A DNA stretch of 64,000 nucleotides, from positions 1 to 64,000 of the forward strand of contig JAFKNA010000006.1 in NCBI GenBank assembly GCA_017305135.1, in the 5' to 3' direction. Below the pieces are notes generated by a model that was not told where the DNA came from, made no database searches, and saw only the letters and a program-made list of their open reading frames with translations. A program made the translations under genes and the position numbers. This document shows, piece by piece, positions 1 to 12,212 of this stretch. Position 1 is the first letter of the stretch. Every line of letters begins with the position of its first letter. The DNA comes from Lysobacterales bacterium (GTDB taxonomy: Bacteria > Pseudomonadota > Gammaproteobacteria > Xanthomonadales > Rhodanobacteraceae).

Positions 1-875
1 CCTTCCTGTCCTCGTCGGGCTGTGGTCTCAACCAGCCGGAAACGGCCACGGCCATCGGCTTCCCGGACTTCCACCTGACCATGGTGGTGACCCTGGATGA
101 CGGTGGCAGCGAGCCCGAGGCCTGCGACAGCCCGAGCAACATCCCCTGGCTGTCGGCCACGCCGACCTCGGGCTCGCTGACCGCGGGTGCGAGCGACAAC
201 GTGGCGGTGACGGTGAATGCGGCGGGCCTCACCCCGGGCGACTACTCGGCCAACCTGTGCGTCACCACCAACGACCCGACCCACGCGCTGGTGCCGGTGC
301 CGGTCACGCTGACGGTGGAGGCCGCCGGCGACGACGGCATCTTCTGCAGCGGCTTCGAAGTCGGTGAGGACGGCTCCTGCGGCACGCCGCCGGATCCGAT
401 CAACGAGGACATCGTCGTCAGCGGCCCGATCAACCACGCGATCCAGAACAACATCGACGGCACGTCGGTGAACTGGATCACCGGTGACATCCAGGACGCC
501 GATATCAGTGGCTACCACTTCAACCCGTACAACAACAGCAACCAGCTGACCTTCTGGTGGCAGACCGGCGCGCCGGACATCGCCGGCGTGTCCTCCGGCG
601 CCACCAGCTCGGAGTTCCTGGTATTGCAATCGGGTGCGGTGGTCGGTCCATCCTCGATCTGGTCGACGACCAACAACCCGGGCCCGGCGGGCTGGGCGGC
701 TGGGGCGGATGGCTACCTCGGCTTCCGCTTCAACTGCTCCTCGATCCCGGGCGCACCGGCCAGTGGCATCTGCTACGGCTACGTGCACCTGTCGACGACC
801 GCGCCGAACGGATTCCCGGCGACGCTCCTCGACTACGCCTACGACAAGGCGGGCAACGCGATCACGATTCCCTGA
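1..875 (+). CDS. Secreted Ig-like/beta-sandwich surface protein, 3' end only
   Basis: The frame is open from base 3, so the gene begins upstream of the window and only about 290 C-terminal residues are visible. After an unassigned stretch comes an Ig-like module of the BACON/ASPM type (PWLSATPTSGSLTAG, GDYSANLCVTTNDP), common in exported proteins of Lysobacterales. Next is a short linker with the motif IFCSGFE, then a terminal beta-rich domain with GYLGFRFNC, YGYVHL and LDYAYD. These features suggest a cell-surface or secreted protein. The missing N-terminal part could be an enzyme such as a subtilase, but nothing visible shows it. The gene ends 70 bp before a strong intrinsic terminator. Confidence 0.75.
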   Translation, partial: FLSSSGCGLNQPETATAIGFPDFHLTMVVTLDDGGSEPEACDSPSNIPWLSATPTSGSLTAGASDNVAVTVNAAGLTPGDYSANLCVTTNDPTHALVPVPVTLTVEAAGDDGIFCSGFEVGEDGSCGTPPDPINEDIVVSGPINHAIQNNIDGTSVNWITGDIQDADISGYHFNPYNNSNQLTFWWQTGAPDIAGVSSGATSSEFLVLQSGAVVGPSSIWSTTNNPGPAGWAAGADGYLGFRFNCSSIPGAPASGICYGYVHLSTTAPNGFPATLLDYAYDKAGNAITIP

Positions 876-944
876 TCGCCCGGGGCGGGCCGCAATGGCC
901 CGCCCCGATCCGCCACCCGGCCATCGCCGGGATCAAGTCACTTC

Positions 945-974
945 AACGGCCCCGGAAACGGGGCCGTTCTTTTT
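945..974 (+). terminator. Rho-independent terminator of the secreted-protein gene
   Basis: A perfect 9-bp stem (AACGGCCCC paired with GGGGCCGTT) encloses a 6-nt loop and is followed by CTTTTT. It lies 70 bp after the stop codon at 875. Confidence 0.9.
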
Positions 975-1243
975 GGAGGGCTTGGCACGTGTGCGATCCA
1001 TCCAGAATCGCTGGACGACGCGAACGCGGGCGCGCGAAGGGCGCATAACCGGATGATCCCGACCGGCCATCCATGGTTGAAGTTCAGGTGAAGATCGGCC
1101 TTGCGTTCTGGCTGTTGGAGGTCCGCAAAGCATCGCGCAGCATCAGGCCAGAGAGATGCTCGCGCCTACACCGTACCCGCGTGGTGACTCGCGTACTGGT
1201 CGGAGCCTGCAGGCGATCACTGCACTGCGGAGCGCAAGGCATC

Positions 1244-1269
1244 GTCGCGGGCCACGGTCGCTCCTGCAC
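1244..1269 (-). repeat. GTAG-type extragenic palindrome (degenerate copy) in a gene-free stretch
   Basis: Read on the minus strand this is a diverged version of the GTAGGAGCG...GCGAC palindrome seen intact at 39.6 kb. The surrounding gene-free stretch, 975-1348, also has two CTGCAGGCGATC-like or CTTGCAGGCGATC-like pieces but no credible gene or RNA. Confidence 0.55.
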
Positions 1270-1348
1270 CGCAATGCCCGTCGAGGCCTTGCAGGCGATC
1301 GGCGCGTGAACGTACGGGCCGTGGCCCCGACATCCAAACCAGATCTGG

Positions 1349-3736
1349 TCAGTCGTTGCCGTGGGCAAGGCCCGGAGCCAGGGACAGCACCTGCTCAGGC
1401 GGGCCCGGCAGGAACGGCGTCGCTCGCCCGTGCACCCAATCCTCGTGTCCGCTCCCGTAATACGGCGACAGCGGATGCCCGCTCTGCCCGCCGGGCATCA
1501 TGAAGTAGCCGGACGCTTCCTGGCCGGGGGCCACGGCGAAGCGTTCGGACGCGCCGAACGAGGGCCCCTGCACGCGCGGCAGGTTGCTGTCGCCGGGCAA
1601 CTCGTCCGGCGGCATGTCCAGCCAGCGGGCGAGGGGCCCGGGCAGTGCGCGCGAAAGGGGGTGGCGGATCCGCGCCGTGTTGTAGGAACCCCAGGTCGAC
1701 CCCGCGAGGCCGCCGGGAGCCGCCTCCAGCCTGGCGCTGACGCGCTCGGCGGCGCTCAGCAGCAGGGCGTCCCAATCCGCGTGCGGGCCCGGCAGGAGGT
1801 GGGCCGGGCGCTGTTCCAGCAGCATCCACACGGCATTCTCGGCTTGCTGGAGCTTCGGCAGCACGAAGTCGGGAAAGCGCTGGCGGACCGGCGCAGCAAA
1901 CCCGTCCAGTACGTTCGCGATCACTTCGGCCCGCCAGTCGTGCACCAGCCGGTAGGCGACGGATGTCACGACGGCACGTCCATTCCAGTCGTGCAGCCCC
2001 GGCGCCAGGGCCTTCGCAAGCGGCGACTCCGGATGTCTTTCCAGCGTCCTTTCGAGAAGATCATGCCAGCGGGCGAGGAGGAGCGCCCGATCGTCGAGCT
2101 GGATGGCGAGCATCGTTTCCGGCGTGAACGCCTGCGTTGCGAAGAGGTCGCCGCGGATCTGCCCCGCCCGCGCGCCGAGGTCGTAACCCCCGTCGCCAAG
2201 GATGCCGAGCGCGTCGTCGCCCACCATGCGCTGGTTGGCGGTCCAGATCCGTCCTCCGTCGGGATTGACCACCTGCGGGATGGCCGTGCCGTCCAGCCAC
2301 CCCTGCCAGCCGGCATCGGCGGCGGACCAGTCCGCCGGCAGCGCCGGATCGTAGCCGCCGACGCGCATCGGCAGGCGACCTGCAATCGACCAGCCGATGC
2401 GTCCGGAGCGGTCTCCCACCAGCAGGTTCTGGGGCGGGATGCCGCTGGCCTGTCCGATCGCGATCGCCTCCTCGACGGTGCGGGCCGATTCCATGCGCTG
2501 GAGTCCGAGATCGATGGCGCCCGGCCGGTGCGCCGTCCAGGCCAGCGCAAGGGAAGTGCCATCGGCGTCCTTCCCGAGGATCGGGCCCCATCCGGTTTCC
2601 TCGATTTCGAGCACCTCGTCGGCCGCGCCCTTGGCGTGGATCACTTCGGAATGGCGTTCGATCGTCGACCAGGCGTGGCGGCCGCGATAGCGATCCGGGT
2701 CGCCCGGATCGCGCTCGACCCGCACCCAGTCGGCCGTATCGACGTACGAATTCGTGAAGCCCCAGGCGACCTGGCCGTTGCTGCCGACGACGATGGCGGG
2801 GGCGCCGGGAAGGCTGGCGCCGGTGACGTCCACTTCATTGCCGGTGGCGCTCCGATATACCAGCCGCGTGCGGAACCAGATGTTCGGCACGCCCAGGTCC
2901 AGGTGCATGTCGTTGGCGAGCAGGGCAGGGCCTCCGGCGAGTGCGCCCGCGACCGCGAAGCTGTTGCTGCCCGGGAGGTGTTCGTCGATGCTGCTGCCGG
3001 CAGTAGCGGCCTTCATTCCGCGCAGGTCCAGTACTTCCGTGGGTGGCGGCTCCGGCCAACCCAGCGGCGCGCCTTCGAGCGGCGCATCCAGCGCACCTCC
3101 GCTGGCGGCGAGGAACCGGTACGCCTGCGGGGGCAGCGCGGCGTGCATCCTGGCCAGGGCCAGCTCGCGCGTGTTGCCCGCATCATTGAGGGTGAACGCC
3201 ATGGCCGCGATACAGAGGAGAGTGTCCTCCTCCCGCCACGGCGCTGGCGTGGCGCCCGTCAGGAGGTAGGGGAAGGGCCGCACGCGCAAGCGCGCAAGTC
3301 CTGCATTCACGCCGTCGCGGTAGGCGGCGATCCCACTCCGCTGCCAGTCCGGCAACTCGGCGAGCCGCGCCCGCATGCGGGCACGCATCCGGTGCTGCCG
3401 CGCCTCCCGATCGATGGGCAATGCCGCCGGTCCGAAAAGTTCGGACAACTCGCCCGCGGCCCGCCGCCGCTGCAGGTCCATCTGCAGGAAACGCTCCTGG
3501 GCGTGGACGAAGCCGAGTGCGAACGAGATGTCATGCCGGTTGCCGGCGTGGAGCGTGGCCGTGCCGAGCGCATCCCGCTCGATCGTGACGCGGGCGGAAA
3601 GCGGGAACCCGCTCAGCGCTCCCGCGTAGTCGGGCAGGCTGCCGCGCAGCAGCCACCAGCCCGCGCCCGCGGTGCAGGCCAGCGACCCCATCGTCGCCAG
3701 TGCCATTCTGCGCGCCCAGCGCCTTGCCTTGCGCAT
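1349..3736 (-). CDS. Penicillin acylase family (Ntn) amidohydrolase
   Basis: 795 residues, the usual size of the family, which hydrolyses amide bonds in acyl side chains such as beta-lactams, acyl-homoserine lactones or other acyl amides. The precursor normally cleaves itself into two chains. An N-terminal hydrophobic segment (about residues 12-31) indicates export or membrane anchoring. The self-processing site is G256-S257 in the motif LPGSNSF; Ser257 would become the N-terminal nucleophile of the large chain. The family's ANDMHL and VSPY-like regions also follow. It diverges from the GH94 gene across 175 bp. The substrate cannot be told from the sequence; quorum-signal or antibiotic cleavage are only possibilities. 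Confidence 0.9.
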   Translation of the reverse strand: MRKARRWARRMALATMGSLACTAGAGWWLLRGSLPDYAGALSGFPLSARVTIERDALGTATLHAGNRHDISFALGFVHAQERFLQMDLQRRRAAGELSELFGPAALPIDREARQHRMRARMRARLAELPDWQRSGIAAYRDGVNAGLARLRVRPFPYLLTGATPAPWREEDTLLCIAAMAFTLNDAGNTRELALARMHAALPPQAYRFLAASGGALDAPLEGAPLGWPEPPPTEVLDLRGMKAATAGSSIDEHLPGSNSFAVAGALAGGPALLANDMHLDLGVPNIWFRTRLVYRSATGNEVDVTGASLPGAPAIVVGSNGQVAWGFTNSYVDTADWVRVERDPGDPDRYRGRHAWSTIERHSEVIHAKGAADEVLEIEETGWGPILGKDADGTSLALAWTAHRPGAIDLGLQRMESARTVEEAIAIGQASGIPPQNLLVGDRSGRIGWSIAGRLPMRVGGYDPALPADWSAADAGWQGWLDGTAIPQVVNPDGGRIWTANQRMVGDDALGILGDGGYDLGARAGQIRGDLFATQAFTPETMLAIQLDDRALLLARWHDLLERTLERHPESPLAKALAPGLHDWNGRAVVTSVAYRLVHDWRAEVIANVLDGFAAPVRQRFPDFVLPKLQQAENAVWMLLEQRPAHLLPGPHADWDALLLSAAERVSARLEAAPGGLAGSTWGSYNTARIRHPLSRALPGPLARWLDMPPDELPGDSNLPRVQGPSFGASERFAVAPGQEASGYFMMPGGQSGHPLSPYYGSGHEDWVHGRATPFLPGPPEQVLSLAPGLAHGND

Positions 3737-3911
3737 GCTCCAGCCCCTCGACCAAAGGTGGCATGATTGCAGGGACGCGGGGCGCCGTGAACCATCCGCG
3801 CCGTCACTGGCGTGCAGCCGGAGCCCACCGGCGATCGTGCGGAGCCGCCTTCAATTTCCATGCAGGCGCGCGGCGTATGCTGGCCGGGTTGGTGCAACGA
3901 GGAGGCTTTCC

Positions 3912-6900
3912 ATGCCACCCTCCGGTCCGGAACCGCTGCGCGCCACGCTCCTCTCGAACGGTCGGCTCACCGTGGCGCTGACCCGTCGGGCCGGTGGCTT
4001 CAGCACATGGCAGGGTCTCGCGGTCACGCGCTGGCGCGACGACCCGACCTGCGACGATCGTGGCAGCCACGTGCTGCTGCGGGACATCGACGGCGATGCG
4101 GTGTGGTCGATGGGCCCCGGGCCGCTGGGCATGGCGGCGGCGGGCGAGGGCGAACTGGACGCCGATTTCGCGCGGTTCGTACGCCGGGACGTGCCGCTGC
4201 ATACCACGCTCGAGGTGGTCGTCGCGCGCGACCATGATGCGGAGCTTCGCCTCGTCACGCTTGAAAACCACGGCGCGGACGCGCGCACCGTCGAGCTCAC
4301 CTCCTATGCGGAGCTGGTGCTCGGGCCGGGAGCGCAGGATGGCGCACACCCGGCGTTTTCGAAGATGTTCGTCACCACCCGCCTGACGGAGGACGGCACG
4401 TTGCTGGCCGAACGCCGGCCGCGCGCGCCGGACGAGCCGCGCATTGCCGCTGTGCATTGGGCGGAGGTCGACCCGCCCGCCGCGGAGCGACCGGACGAGG
4501 TCGCCGGCACCCATGAGAGCGACCGCGCGCGCTTCCTCGGCCGCGGGCGCCTGCTGCGCGAGGCGGCGGCGATGCAGCGCGGCGCCCGCCTCGAGGGCGC
4601 GACCGGCTGCGTGCTCGATCCGGTGTTCTGCGTGCGACGGCGGATCCGGGTGGAGCCGGGTTCGGTGCTGCGCGTGGCCTTCTGGACCGCGCTGGCCGAC
4701 TCTCCCGCCGGCGCCATCGCTATCCGCGCGGAACTTGCGCGGCTCGGCGGCAGCAGCGCAGTGATCGCCGCTGCCGGCCGCCAGGCGGCGGACCTCGATC
4801 GTGCGGCCGGGGTCGATCCCGCGGCGGCACGGCGGATGGCCCATCTGCTGGCGCCGCTGATCCACGACGATCCGGCGTTCCGCGCCGACGCCGCCCTGCT
4901 GGCCGCCGGCCGCGGCGGCGCACCCACCCTGTGGCCGGCCGGGATCTCCGGCGACCGCCCGATCGTGCTGCTGCGCATCGCGGCGGAGGGCGACACCGAG
5001 TCACTCGGCGATCTGCTGGTGGCGCAGCGGGCCTGGCAATGTCGTGGCTTCGGCGTGGACGTGGTGGTGCTGCTCGATGCCGCGGACGGCGCGGCCGTTC
5101 ATCCGCCCGGGCTGGAGGCGACGATCGATGCCCAGCAGAAGGCCCTTGCGGCGGCGAAGGCCACCAAGGCCGAGGCCTTCCTGCTCGATGGCAGGAAGGT
5201 CGCGGCGGAGCTTCGCGCCGGCCTGTTCACGGCGGCCCGGGTGCTTCTCGGAAGCCGCCCGGCGCCCGCCGCAGTGGCGCCGGCCAAGGCACCACCGCCA
5301 CCCGAAGCAGATACCCAGGTGGCGCGGCGCGGTGCCGGTGATGCAGCGCGGCAGGAGCCCGGTCGCAACGGAGCAGCCACAAGCGATCCGGCTTCTCGGG
5401 CGCTCGACGCCGCGCCGCCGCGGCTTGCCTTCTGCAACGGCCATGGCGGCTTCGCGATCGCCGAGCGCGAATACCGCATCACGCTGGACGAATCCACCTG
5501 CACGCCGCTGCCGTGGGTGAACGTCATCGCCAACGCGCGCTTCGGCTTCCTGGTCTCGGCCGAGGGTGGCGGCTATGCCTGGTCGCTCAACTCGCAGCAG
5601 AACCCACTGACGCCCTGGCCCAACGATCCGGTCACCGATGCGCCGCACGAGGCAATCTATCTTCGCGACGAGGACAGCGGCCAGGTCTGGAGCGCCTGCG
5701 CGGCGCCGATCCGCGTGCGCTCGGCGACCTACACGATCGACCATGGCAAGGGCTACAGCCGCTTCGCCGCGGAGGCGCATGGCATCGAGGTCGAGCTGCT
5801 GCAGTTCGTGCCGCGCGAGGATCCGGTGAAACTGTCGTGGCTGCGCGTCCGCAACCGCGGCCGCCATGCCCGCCGCCTGTCAGTGACGGCCTATGTGCAA
5901 TGGGCGCTGGCGCCGATCGGGCAGGATGCGGCGCCCAGCATCGTCACCTCGCGCGATGCGGCCAGTGGAGCGCTGTTCGCCCGCAATTGCTGGCGCGAGG
6001 AATTCGACGGACAGATCGCCTTCCTCGACTTCGGCGGACGTCAGGCCGCGGCCACCGGTGACCGCTGCGAGTTCATCGGCCGTGGCGGCGATGTCGGCCA
6101 TCCGGAGGCGCTGCTCCGTGGTGCGGCGCTGTCGGGCCGCACCGGCGCGGGGCTCGATCCCTGCGGCGTACTGCAGGCGCCGCTGCGCCTGGAGCCCGGT
6201 GCCGGGGCGGAGCTCCTGTGCCTGATCGGCGATGCATCATCGGAACAGGAAGCCCGCGCGCTGGTGTTGAAGTATCGCGATGCGGATCCCCGCCGCGTGC
6301 TGCACGAGGTGGTCGAGGACTGGGGCGGGCTGCTCGATGCGGTGCAGGTGCGCACTCCCGACCCCGCGCTCGACGTGCTGGTCAACGACTGGCTGCCCTA
6401 CCAGGTGTTGTCCTGCCGCGTGTGGGCACGGACCGCCTACTACCAGGCCAGCGGGGCGTGGGGCTTCCGCGACCAGTTGCAGGACGTGATGGCGCTCTGC
6501 CTGTCGCGCCCGGCGATCGCCCGCGAGCACATCCTGCGCGCCGCCGGGCGGCAGTTCCGCGAAGGCGACGTGCAGCACTGGTGGCTGCCGCCCGGCGGGC
6601 GCGGCATCCGCACCCGCATCAGCGACGATCGCCTGTGGCTGGTCTGGGCGGCAATGCATTACCTGGACGTGACGGCCGACGCCGCGATCCTGGACGAGCC
6701 GGTTCCGTTCCTGGACGGTCCGCGTCTGGCCGATGGGCAGCTCGATGCCTTCTTCGCCCCGAAGGTTTCCGACGAGTCGGGCAGCCTCTACGAGCACTGC
6801 GCGCGCGCCGTGGACGCGAGCCTCGGGCTTGGCCCGCACGGGCTGCCGCTGTTCGGCACCGGCGACTGGAACGACGGCATGAACCGCGTCGGCGCCGGCG

Positions 6901-7853
6901 GCCGGGGCGAGAGCATCTGGCTGGCGTGGTTCCTGCTCGCCTGCATCGACCGCCTTGTGCCCTGTGCCCGGCAGCGCGGCGACGATGGGCGGCTGGGCCG
7001 CTGGCAGGCATGCGAAACGCGCATCCGGCAGGCCCTCGATGCCTCCGGCTGGGATGGCGCGTGGTTCCGCCGCGGCTACTACGACGACGGCACGCCGCTC
7101 GGCTCGGCGACGAGCGAGGAATGCCGGATCGACCAGATCGCCCAATCCTGGAGCGTGCTGGCGGGCACGGCGGAGGAGCGCGCGCGCCCCGCCATGGAAG
7201 CGGTCTGGTGCGAGCTGGTCAGGAGCCGCTCGCGCATCGCGCCGCTGATCTGGCCGCCCTTCGACAGCGGGCCGCTGGACCCGGGCTACATCAAGGGTTA
7301 CCCGCCCGGCCTGCGGGAGAACGGCGGGCAATACACGCATGGCGCGACCTGGTCGATCTTCGCCTTCACCAGGCTCGGCCAGGGCGAGCGCGCCGGGGAG
7401 CTCCTGTCCTTTCTGAACCCGGTTCACCACGGCGGCGGCCCGGCGGAGATCGAACGCTACAAGGTCGAGCCCTACGTCGCCTGCGGCGACGTCTATTCGG
7501 TGGCGCCGCTGGAAGGGCGTGGTGGCTGGAGCTGGTACACGGGTTCGGCCGGCTGGCTCTATCGCGCCGCCGTCGAGGCGGTGCTCGGCTTCCGCGTGCA
7601 TGGCGAATCGCTCGAGATCGACCCGTGCATGCCCTCGGCGTGGCCGGGTTTCGAGATCCGCTGGCAACGCCAGGCCGCGGGCGGCACCACGCCGTATCGG
7701 ATCACGGTCGAGAATCCCGGTCATGTCGAATGCGGGATCGCGCGTGCCGAACATGACGGCGCGGCCATTGCCCGCCAAGCGGGCCTGCGCGGCATCCGCG
7801 TGGCGCTGCGCGGCGACGGCCACGCGCATCGGATCGATGTCGTGATGGGATGA
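3912..7853 (+). CDS. GH94 glucan phosphorylase-like protein (cyclic beta-1,2-glucan synthase C-terminal type)
   Basis: 1313 residues from the ATG at 3912, chosen because GAGGAGG sits just upstream; the open frame runs further 5' without homology. The protein resembles the C-terminal, phosphorylase-like half of cyclic beta-1,2-glucan synthase (NdvB/ChvB). It has a supersandwich domain at roughly 20-330, a low-complexity Ala/Pro linker around 450-500, a second sandwich domain from about 510 ([33 protein letters not shown]), and an alpha-barrel with the catalytic motif GDWNDG at 984-989. It has no glycosyltransferase domain and no membrane segments, so a free cytosolic beta-glucan phosphorylase (for example a 1,2-beta-oligoglucan phosphorylase, making glucose 1-phosphate) is likelier than a glucan synthase. 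The exact linkage specificity is inferred, not shown. Confidence 0.85.
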   Translation: MPPSGPEPLRATLLSNGRLTVALTRRAGGFSTWQGLAVTRWRDDPTCDDRGSHVLLRDIDGDAVWSMGPGPLGMAAAGEGELDADFARFVRRDVPLHTTLEVVVARDHDAELRLVTLENHGADARTVELTSYAELVLGPGAQDGAHPAFSKMFVTTRLTEDGTLLAERRPRAPDEPRIAAVHWAEVDPPAAERPDEVAGTHESDRARFLGRGRLLREAAAMQRGARLEGATGCVLDPVFCVRRRIRVEPGSVLRVAFWTALADSPAGAIAIRAELARLGGSSAVIAAAGRQAADLDRAAGVDPAAARRMAHLLAPLIHDDPAFRADAALLAAGRGGAPTLWPAGISGDRPIVLLRIAAEGDTESLGDLLVAQRAWQCRGFGVDVVVLLDAADGAAVHPPGLEATIDAQQKALAAAKATKAEAFLLDGRKVAAELRAGLFTAARVLLGSRPAPAAVAPAKAPPPPEADTQVARRGAGDAARQEPGRNGAATSDPASRALDAAPPRLAFCNGHGGFAIAEREYRITLDESTCTPLPWVNVIANARFGFLVSAEGGGYAWSLNSQQNPLTPWPNDPVTDAPHEAIYLRDEDSGQVWSACAAPIRVRSATYTIDHGKGYSRFAAEAHGIEVELLQFVPREDPVKLSWLRVRNRGRHARRLSVTAYVQWALAPIGQDAAPSIVTSRDAASGALFARNCWREEFDGQIAFLDFGGRQAAATGDRCEFIGRGGDVGHPEALLRGAALSGRTGAGLDPCGVLQAPLRLEPGAGAELLCLIGDASSEQEARALVLKYRDADPRRVLHEVVEDWGGLLDAVQVRTPDPALDVLVNDWLPYQVLSCRVWARTAYYQASGAWGFRDQLQDVMALCLSRPAIAREHILRAAGRQFREGDVQHWWLPPGGRGIRTRISDDRLWLVWAAMHYLDVTADAAILDEPVPFLDGPRLADGQLDAFFAPKVSDESGSLYEHCARAVDASLGLGPHGLPLFGTGDWNDGMNRVGAGGRGESIWLAWFLLACIDRLVPCARQRGDDGRLGRWQACETRIRQALDASGWDGAWFRRGYYDDGTPLGSATSEECRIDQIAQSWSVLAGTAEERARPAMEAVWCELVRSRSRIAPLIWPPFDSGPLDPGYIKGYPPGLRENGGQYTHGATWSIFAFTRLGQGERAGELLSFLNPVHHGGGPAEIERYKVEPYVACGDVYSVAPLEGRGGWSWYTGSAGWLYRAAVEAVLGFRVHGESLEIDPCMPSAWPGFEIRWQRQAAGGTTPYRITVENPGHVECGIARAEHDGAAIARQAGLRGIRVALRGDGHAHRIDVVMG

Positions 7854-7908
7854 ACCTGCAGGGCGGCGGCACGTTAAGATGCGCGAATGTCCTGCCACCG
7901 TCCGACCG

Positions 7909-8925
<1,017 letters not shown>

Positions 8926-8938
8926 GCAGGCAGCACCG

Positions 8939-9331
8939 GTGCTGCGCCGCCAGCTCGCGCTGTTCACCCTGGTCGGCGCACTGGGTTTCGTGGTCGACGC
9001 CGGCATCGTGCAGGTGCTGGTGCGCGAGCTTGGCGCTAATCCCTATCTCGCGCGGATCGTGTCGTTCCTTGCCGCGGCGACCACCACCTGGGGCCTCAAC
9101 CGCCGCTTCACCTTCGCCGGGCACGCCGGCAGCAACCGGCGCCAGGAGTGGTTCCGTTACCTGGTCGCGATGGCGGGCGGCTTCGCGCTCAACTACGGCA
9201 GCTACGCGGCGCTGGTCGCCGCCTCGCCGCTGGTACGCGAGTGGCCTGCGCTCGGCGTGGCCGCCGGTTCGATCGCCGGCGCGGCGGTCAATTTCCTGAG
9301 CTCCAAATACTGGATCTTCCGCCAGGCCTGA
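8939..9331 (+). CDS. GtrA family membrane protein
   Basis: About 130 residues with four predicted membrane helices and the GtrA hallmarks LFTLVGALGFVVDAG near the N-terminus, LNRRFTF after helix 2 and NFLSSKYWIF at the C-terminus. GtrA proteins are small membrane proteins linked to polyprenyl-linked sugar transfer in cell-surface polysaccharide synthesis, often proposed as flippases. I chose the GTG at 8939, which gives the usual family N-terminus after a weak GAGCAGG; an in-frame TTG at 8912 overlapping the end of mtnA is the alternative. The gene follows mtnA by 13 bp, so co-transcription is likely, but no functional link to mtnA or gyrA is obvious. Confidence 0.85.
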   Translation: MLRRQLALFTLVGALGFVVDAGIVQVLVRELGANPYLARIVSFLAAATTTWGLNRRFTFAGHAGSNRRQEWFRYLVAMAGGFALNYGSYAALVAASPLVREWPALGVAAGSIAGAAVNFLSSKYWIFRQA

Positions 9332-9466
9332 TGGCTCGCCGCGGCTTGCCCGGAGACGGCGTGACGGACTTCCGCGTCGACCCGTGCCGGCGCGTTGCCG
9401 ATCGCCTCGGTTCCAGGCCTGGACGCTGCGCTTTGGCAGCAAAAACCGGGCCTTGGCCGCGCCCGA

Positions 9467-9477
9467 TATGGTAAAAT
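9467..9477 (+). promoter_or_regulatory. Candidate -10 region for gyrA
   Basis: An AT-rich TATGGTAAAAT occurs in the 281-bp gap between gtrA and gyrA, about 136 bp before the gyrA start. No -35 at proper spacing is clear (a TTGGCA lies too far upstream). Confidence 0.35.
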
Positions 9478-9612
9478 CCGTCGTTTGTTCCGCCGGCCGG
9501 GGCGAGCGCCACAGGGCGCGCTTCCGGTATGCCGGCGGACCCGTTCCTGCGTTCGGCTCCTGCGCGCCAGCCCGCGCGGGACGCCTCAACCTTGTCCTTT
9601 AGAGGGATGCCG

Positions 9613-12207
9613 ATGGCCGAGACCGCCCGGGAAATCATTCGCGTCAGCATCGAGGACGAGGTCCGCCGGAGCTATCTCGATTACGCCATGAGCGTGATCA
9701 TCGGCCGCGCGCTGCCGGACGTCCGCGACGGCCTCAAGCCCGTGCACCGCCGCACGCTGTACGCGATGCACGAGTCCAACACGTCGTGGAACCGCCCGTA
9801 CGTCAAGTGCGCGCGCGTGGTCGGCGACGTGATGGGCAAGTACCACCCGCATGGCGATGCCTCGATCTACGATGCGCTGGTGCGCATGGCGCAGGACTTC
9901 TCCATGCGCTACCCGCTGATCGACGGGCAGGGCAACTTCGGCTCGGTCGACGGCGACCCGCCGGCGGCGATGCGCTACACCGAGTGCCGCCTGGATCGCC
10001 TCAGTTCCGAGCTCCTGGCCGACATCGACAAGGAAACCGTCGACTACCAGCCGAACTACGACGAGAAGGAGCAGGAGCCGACGGTCCTGCCGACGCGCAT
10101 CCCGGTCCTGCTGGTGAACGGCTCGGCCGGCATCGCGGTCGGCATGGCGACCAACGTGCCGCCGCACAATCTCGGCGAGATCCTGTCGGCCTGCATCGCG
10201 CTGATCGACGACCCGGAGCTCAGCTTCCACGACCTCATGGAACTGGTGCCGGGGCCCGACTTCCCGACCGCCGGCATCATCAACGGCGCGGCCGGCATCG
10301 TCGAGGCCTACCGCACCGGGCGCGGGCGCATCCTGGTCCGCGCCAGGGCGGAGATCGAGACCGAGGACAACGGCCGCGAGACCATCGTCGTCACCGAGCT
10401 GCCCTACCAGGTCAACAAGGCCCGGCTGATCGAGAAGATCGCCGAGCTGGTCAAGGAAAAGCGCATCGAGGGCATTTCCGAGCTCCGCGACGAATCGGAC
10501 AAGGACGGCCTGCGCATGGTGATCGAGGTGCGCCGCGACACCTCGGCCGACGTACTCCTCAACAACCTGTTCCAGCAGACCCAGCTCCAGGTCACCTTCG
10601 GCATCAACATGGTGGCGCTGCTGGACGGGCAGCCATGCACGCTGAGCCTGCGCGAGATCCTCGATGCCTTCATCCGCCACCGCCGCGAGGTGGTGACGCG
10701 GCGCACGATCTTCGACCTGCGCAAGGCGCGCGCCCGCGCGCACATCGTCGAGGGCCTGACCGTCGCGCTGGCCAACATCGACGCGATGATCGAGCTGATC
10801 AGGTCCTCCGCCTCGCCGGACGAGGCGAAGCAGCGCATGCTGGCGCGAGTGTGGCAGCCGGGCATGGTGAGCGCGCTGCTCGCCGCCGCCGGCGCCGGCG
10901 CATCGCGGCCGGAGGACATGGCGCCGACCGATGGCCTCACGGCCGAGGGCTACCAGCTCTCGGAGATCCAGGCCGCACAGATCCTGGAAATGCGCCTGCA
11001 CCGCCTGACCGGCCTCGAGCAGGACAAGCTCACCGACGAGTACCGCCAGCTCCTCGACACCATCGCCGGGCTGATCGCGATCCTGGAAGACCCCGACAAG
11101 CTGCTGGCGGTGATCCGCGGCGAGCTGGAGGCGCTGAAGGAGCAATACGGCGACCAGCGCCGCACCGCGATCCAGGCCAGCCAGGAAGACCTCGACATCC
11201 TCGACCTGATCGAGCCTGAGGATGTCGTCGTGACGCTGTCCCACGCCGGCTATGCCAAGCGCCAGCCGGCCAGCCTGTACCGCGCGCAGCGCCGCGGCGG
11301 CAAGGGCCGCTCGGCGACCAGCATGAAGCAGGAGGATTTCGTCGAGCAGCTGTGGATCGCCAACACCCACGACACCCTGCTCACCTTCACCAGCACCGGG
11401 CGCGTGTACTGGCTGAAGGTCTACCAGTTGCCGGACGCCGGTCCCAACGCGCGCGGCCGGCCCATCGTCAACCTGCTGCCGCTGGAGGAGGGCGAATCGA
11501 TCCAGGCGGTGCAGCCGGTGCGCGAGTTCGCGGAAGGCCGCTACGTGTTCTTCGCCACGCGCAAGGGCACCGTCAAGAAGACGCCGCTCACCGAGTTCGC
11601 GTTCCAGCTCCAGCGCGGCAAGATCGCCATCAACCTCGATGAGGGCGATGCGCTGGTCGACGTCGAGCTGACCGACGGCGAGCGCGACATCCTGCTGTTC
11701 GCCTCCAATGGCAAGGCGGTGCGCTTCGACGAGGCGTCGGTGCGCTCGATGGGCCGTTCGGCGACCGGCGTGCGCGGCATGCGCCTGGCCGAGGGCGAGC
11801 AGGTGGTCAGCCTGATCGTGGCCGAGGGCGAGGGCGACATCCTGACCGCCACCGAGCGCGGCTACGGCAAGCGCACGCCGCTCGCCGAGCATCCGCGCAA
11901 GGGTCGCGGCACGCAGGGCGTGATCGCCATCCAGTGTTCGGAGCGCAACGGCGCCCTGGTCGGCGCGGTCCAGCTCGACGACGGCCACGAGCTGATGCTG
12001 ATCTCCAACCAGGGCACCCTGGTGCGCACCCGCGCCGCCGAGGTCGCCCGCGTCGGGCGCAACACCCAGGGCGTCACCCTGATCCGCCTGCCCGAGGACG
12101 AGAACCTGGTCGCCGTGGTCAAGCTGGAGGGCGCCGAAGCCGTGGAGGAACTCGCCGAGGGCGACGAGGCCGAAGCGACCGACGCGCCGTCGCCGGATGC
12201 CGGCTGA
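9613..12207 (+). CDS. gyrA: DNA gyrase subunit A
   Basis: 864 residues. Breaks and rejoins DNA as the A2 part of the A2B2 gyrase that introduces negative supercoils. The ATG at 9613 follows AGAGGG by 6 nt and puts the active-site tyrosine of AAMRYTE at position 122, as in E. coli. The C-terminal beta-pinwheel contains the GyrA box QRRGGKG, which separates it from ParC; the protein ends in an acidic tail rich in Glu, Asp and Ala. In the quinolone-resistance region, [10 protein letters not shown], position 83 is Ala rather than the Ser of E. coli, while Asp87 is kept. The gene is probably transcribed from its own promoter in the preceding gap and ends in a hairpin-rich region facing a convergent gene. 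Confidence 0.98.
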   Translation: MAETAREIIRVSIEDEVRRSYLDYAMSVIIGRALPDVRDGLKPVHRRTLYAMHESNTSWNRPYVKCARVVGDVMGKYHPHGDASIYDALVRMAQDFSMRYPLIDGQGNFGSVDGDPPAAMRYTECRLDRLSSELLADIDKETVDYQPNYDEKEQEPTVLPTRIPVLLVNGSAGIAVGMATNVPPHNLGEILSACIALIDDPELSFHDLMELVPGPDFPTAGIINGAAGIVEAYRTGRGRILVRARAEIETEDNGRETIVVTELPYQVNKARLIEKIAELVKEKRIEGISELRDESDKDGLRMVIEVRRDTSADVLLNNLFQQTQLQVTFGINMVALLDGQPCTLSLREILDAFIRHRREVVTRRTIFDLRKARARAHIVEGLTVALANIDAMIELIRSSASPDEAKQRMLARVWQPGMVSALLAAAGAGASRPEDMAPTDGLTAEGYQLSEIQAAQILEMRLHRLTGLEQDKLTDEYRQLLDTIAGLIAILEDPDKLLAVIRGELEALKEQYGDQRRTAIQASQEDLDILDLIEPEDVVVTLSHAGYAKRQPASLYRAQRRGGKGRSATSMKQEDFVEQLWIANTHDTLLTFTSTGRVYWLKVYQLPDAGPNARGRPIVNLLPLEEGESIQAVQPVREFAEGRYVFFATRKGTVKKTPLTEFAFQLQRGKIAINLDEGDALVDVELTDGERDILLFASNGKAVRFDEASVRSMGRSATGVRGMRLAEGEQVVSLIVAEGEGDILTATERGYGKRTPLAEHPRKGRGTQGVIAIQCSERNGALVGAVQLDDGHELMLISNQGTLVRTRAAEVARVGRNTQGVTLIRLPEDENLVAVVKLEGAEAVEELAEGDEAEATDAPSPDAG

Positions 12208-12212
12208 TCCGG

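Noticed and set aside
1361-3766. 801-codon open frame on the plus strand
   Set aside because: Exact antisense of the penicillin acylase gene; Arg/Gly/Ala-rich with no domain, a GC-content artefact.
3912-7853. Cyclic beta-1,2-glucan synthase (ndvB)
   Set aside because: No membrane helices and no glycosyltransferase domain; only the phosphorylase-like half is present.
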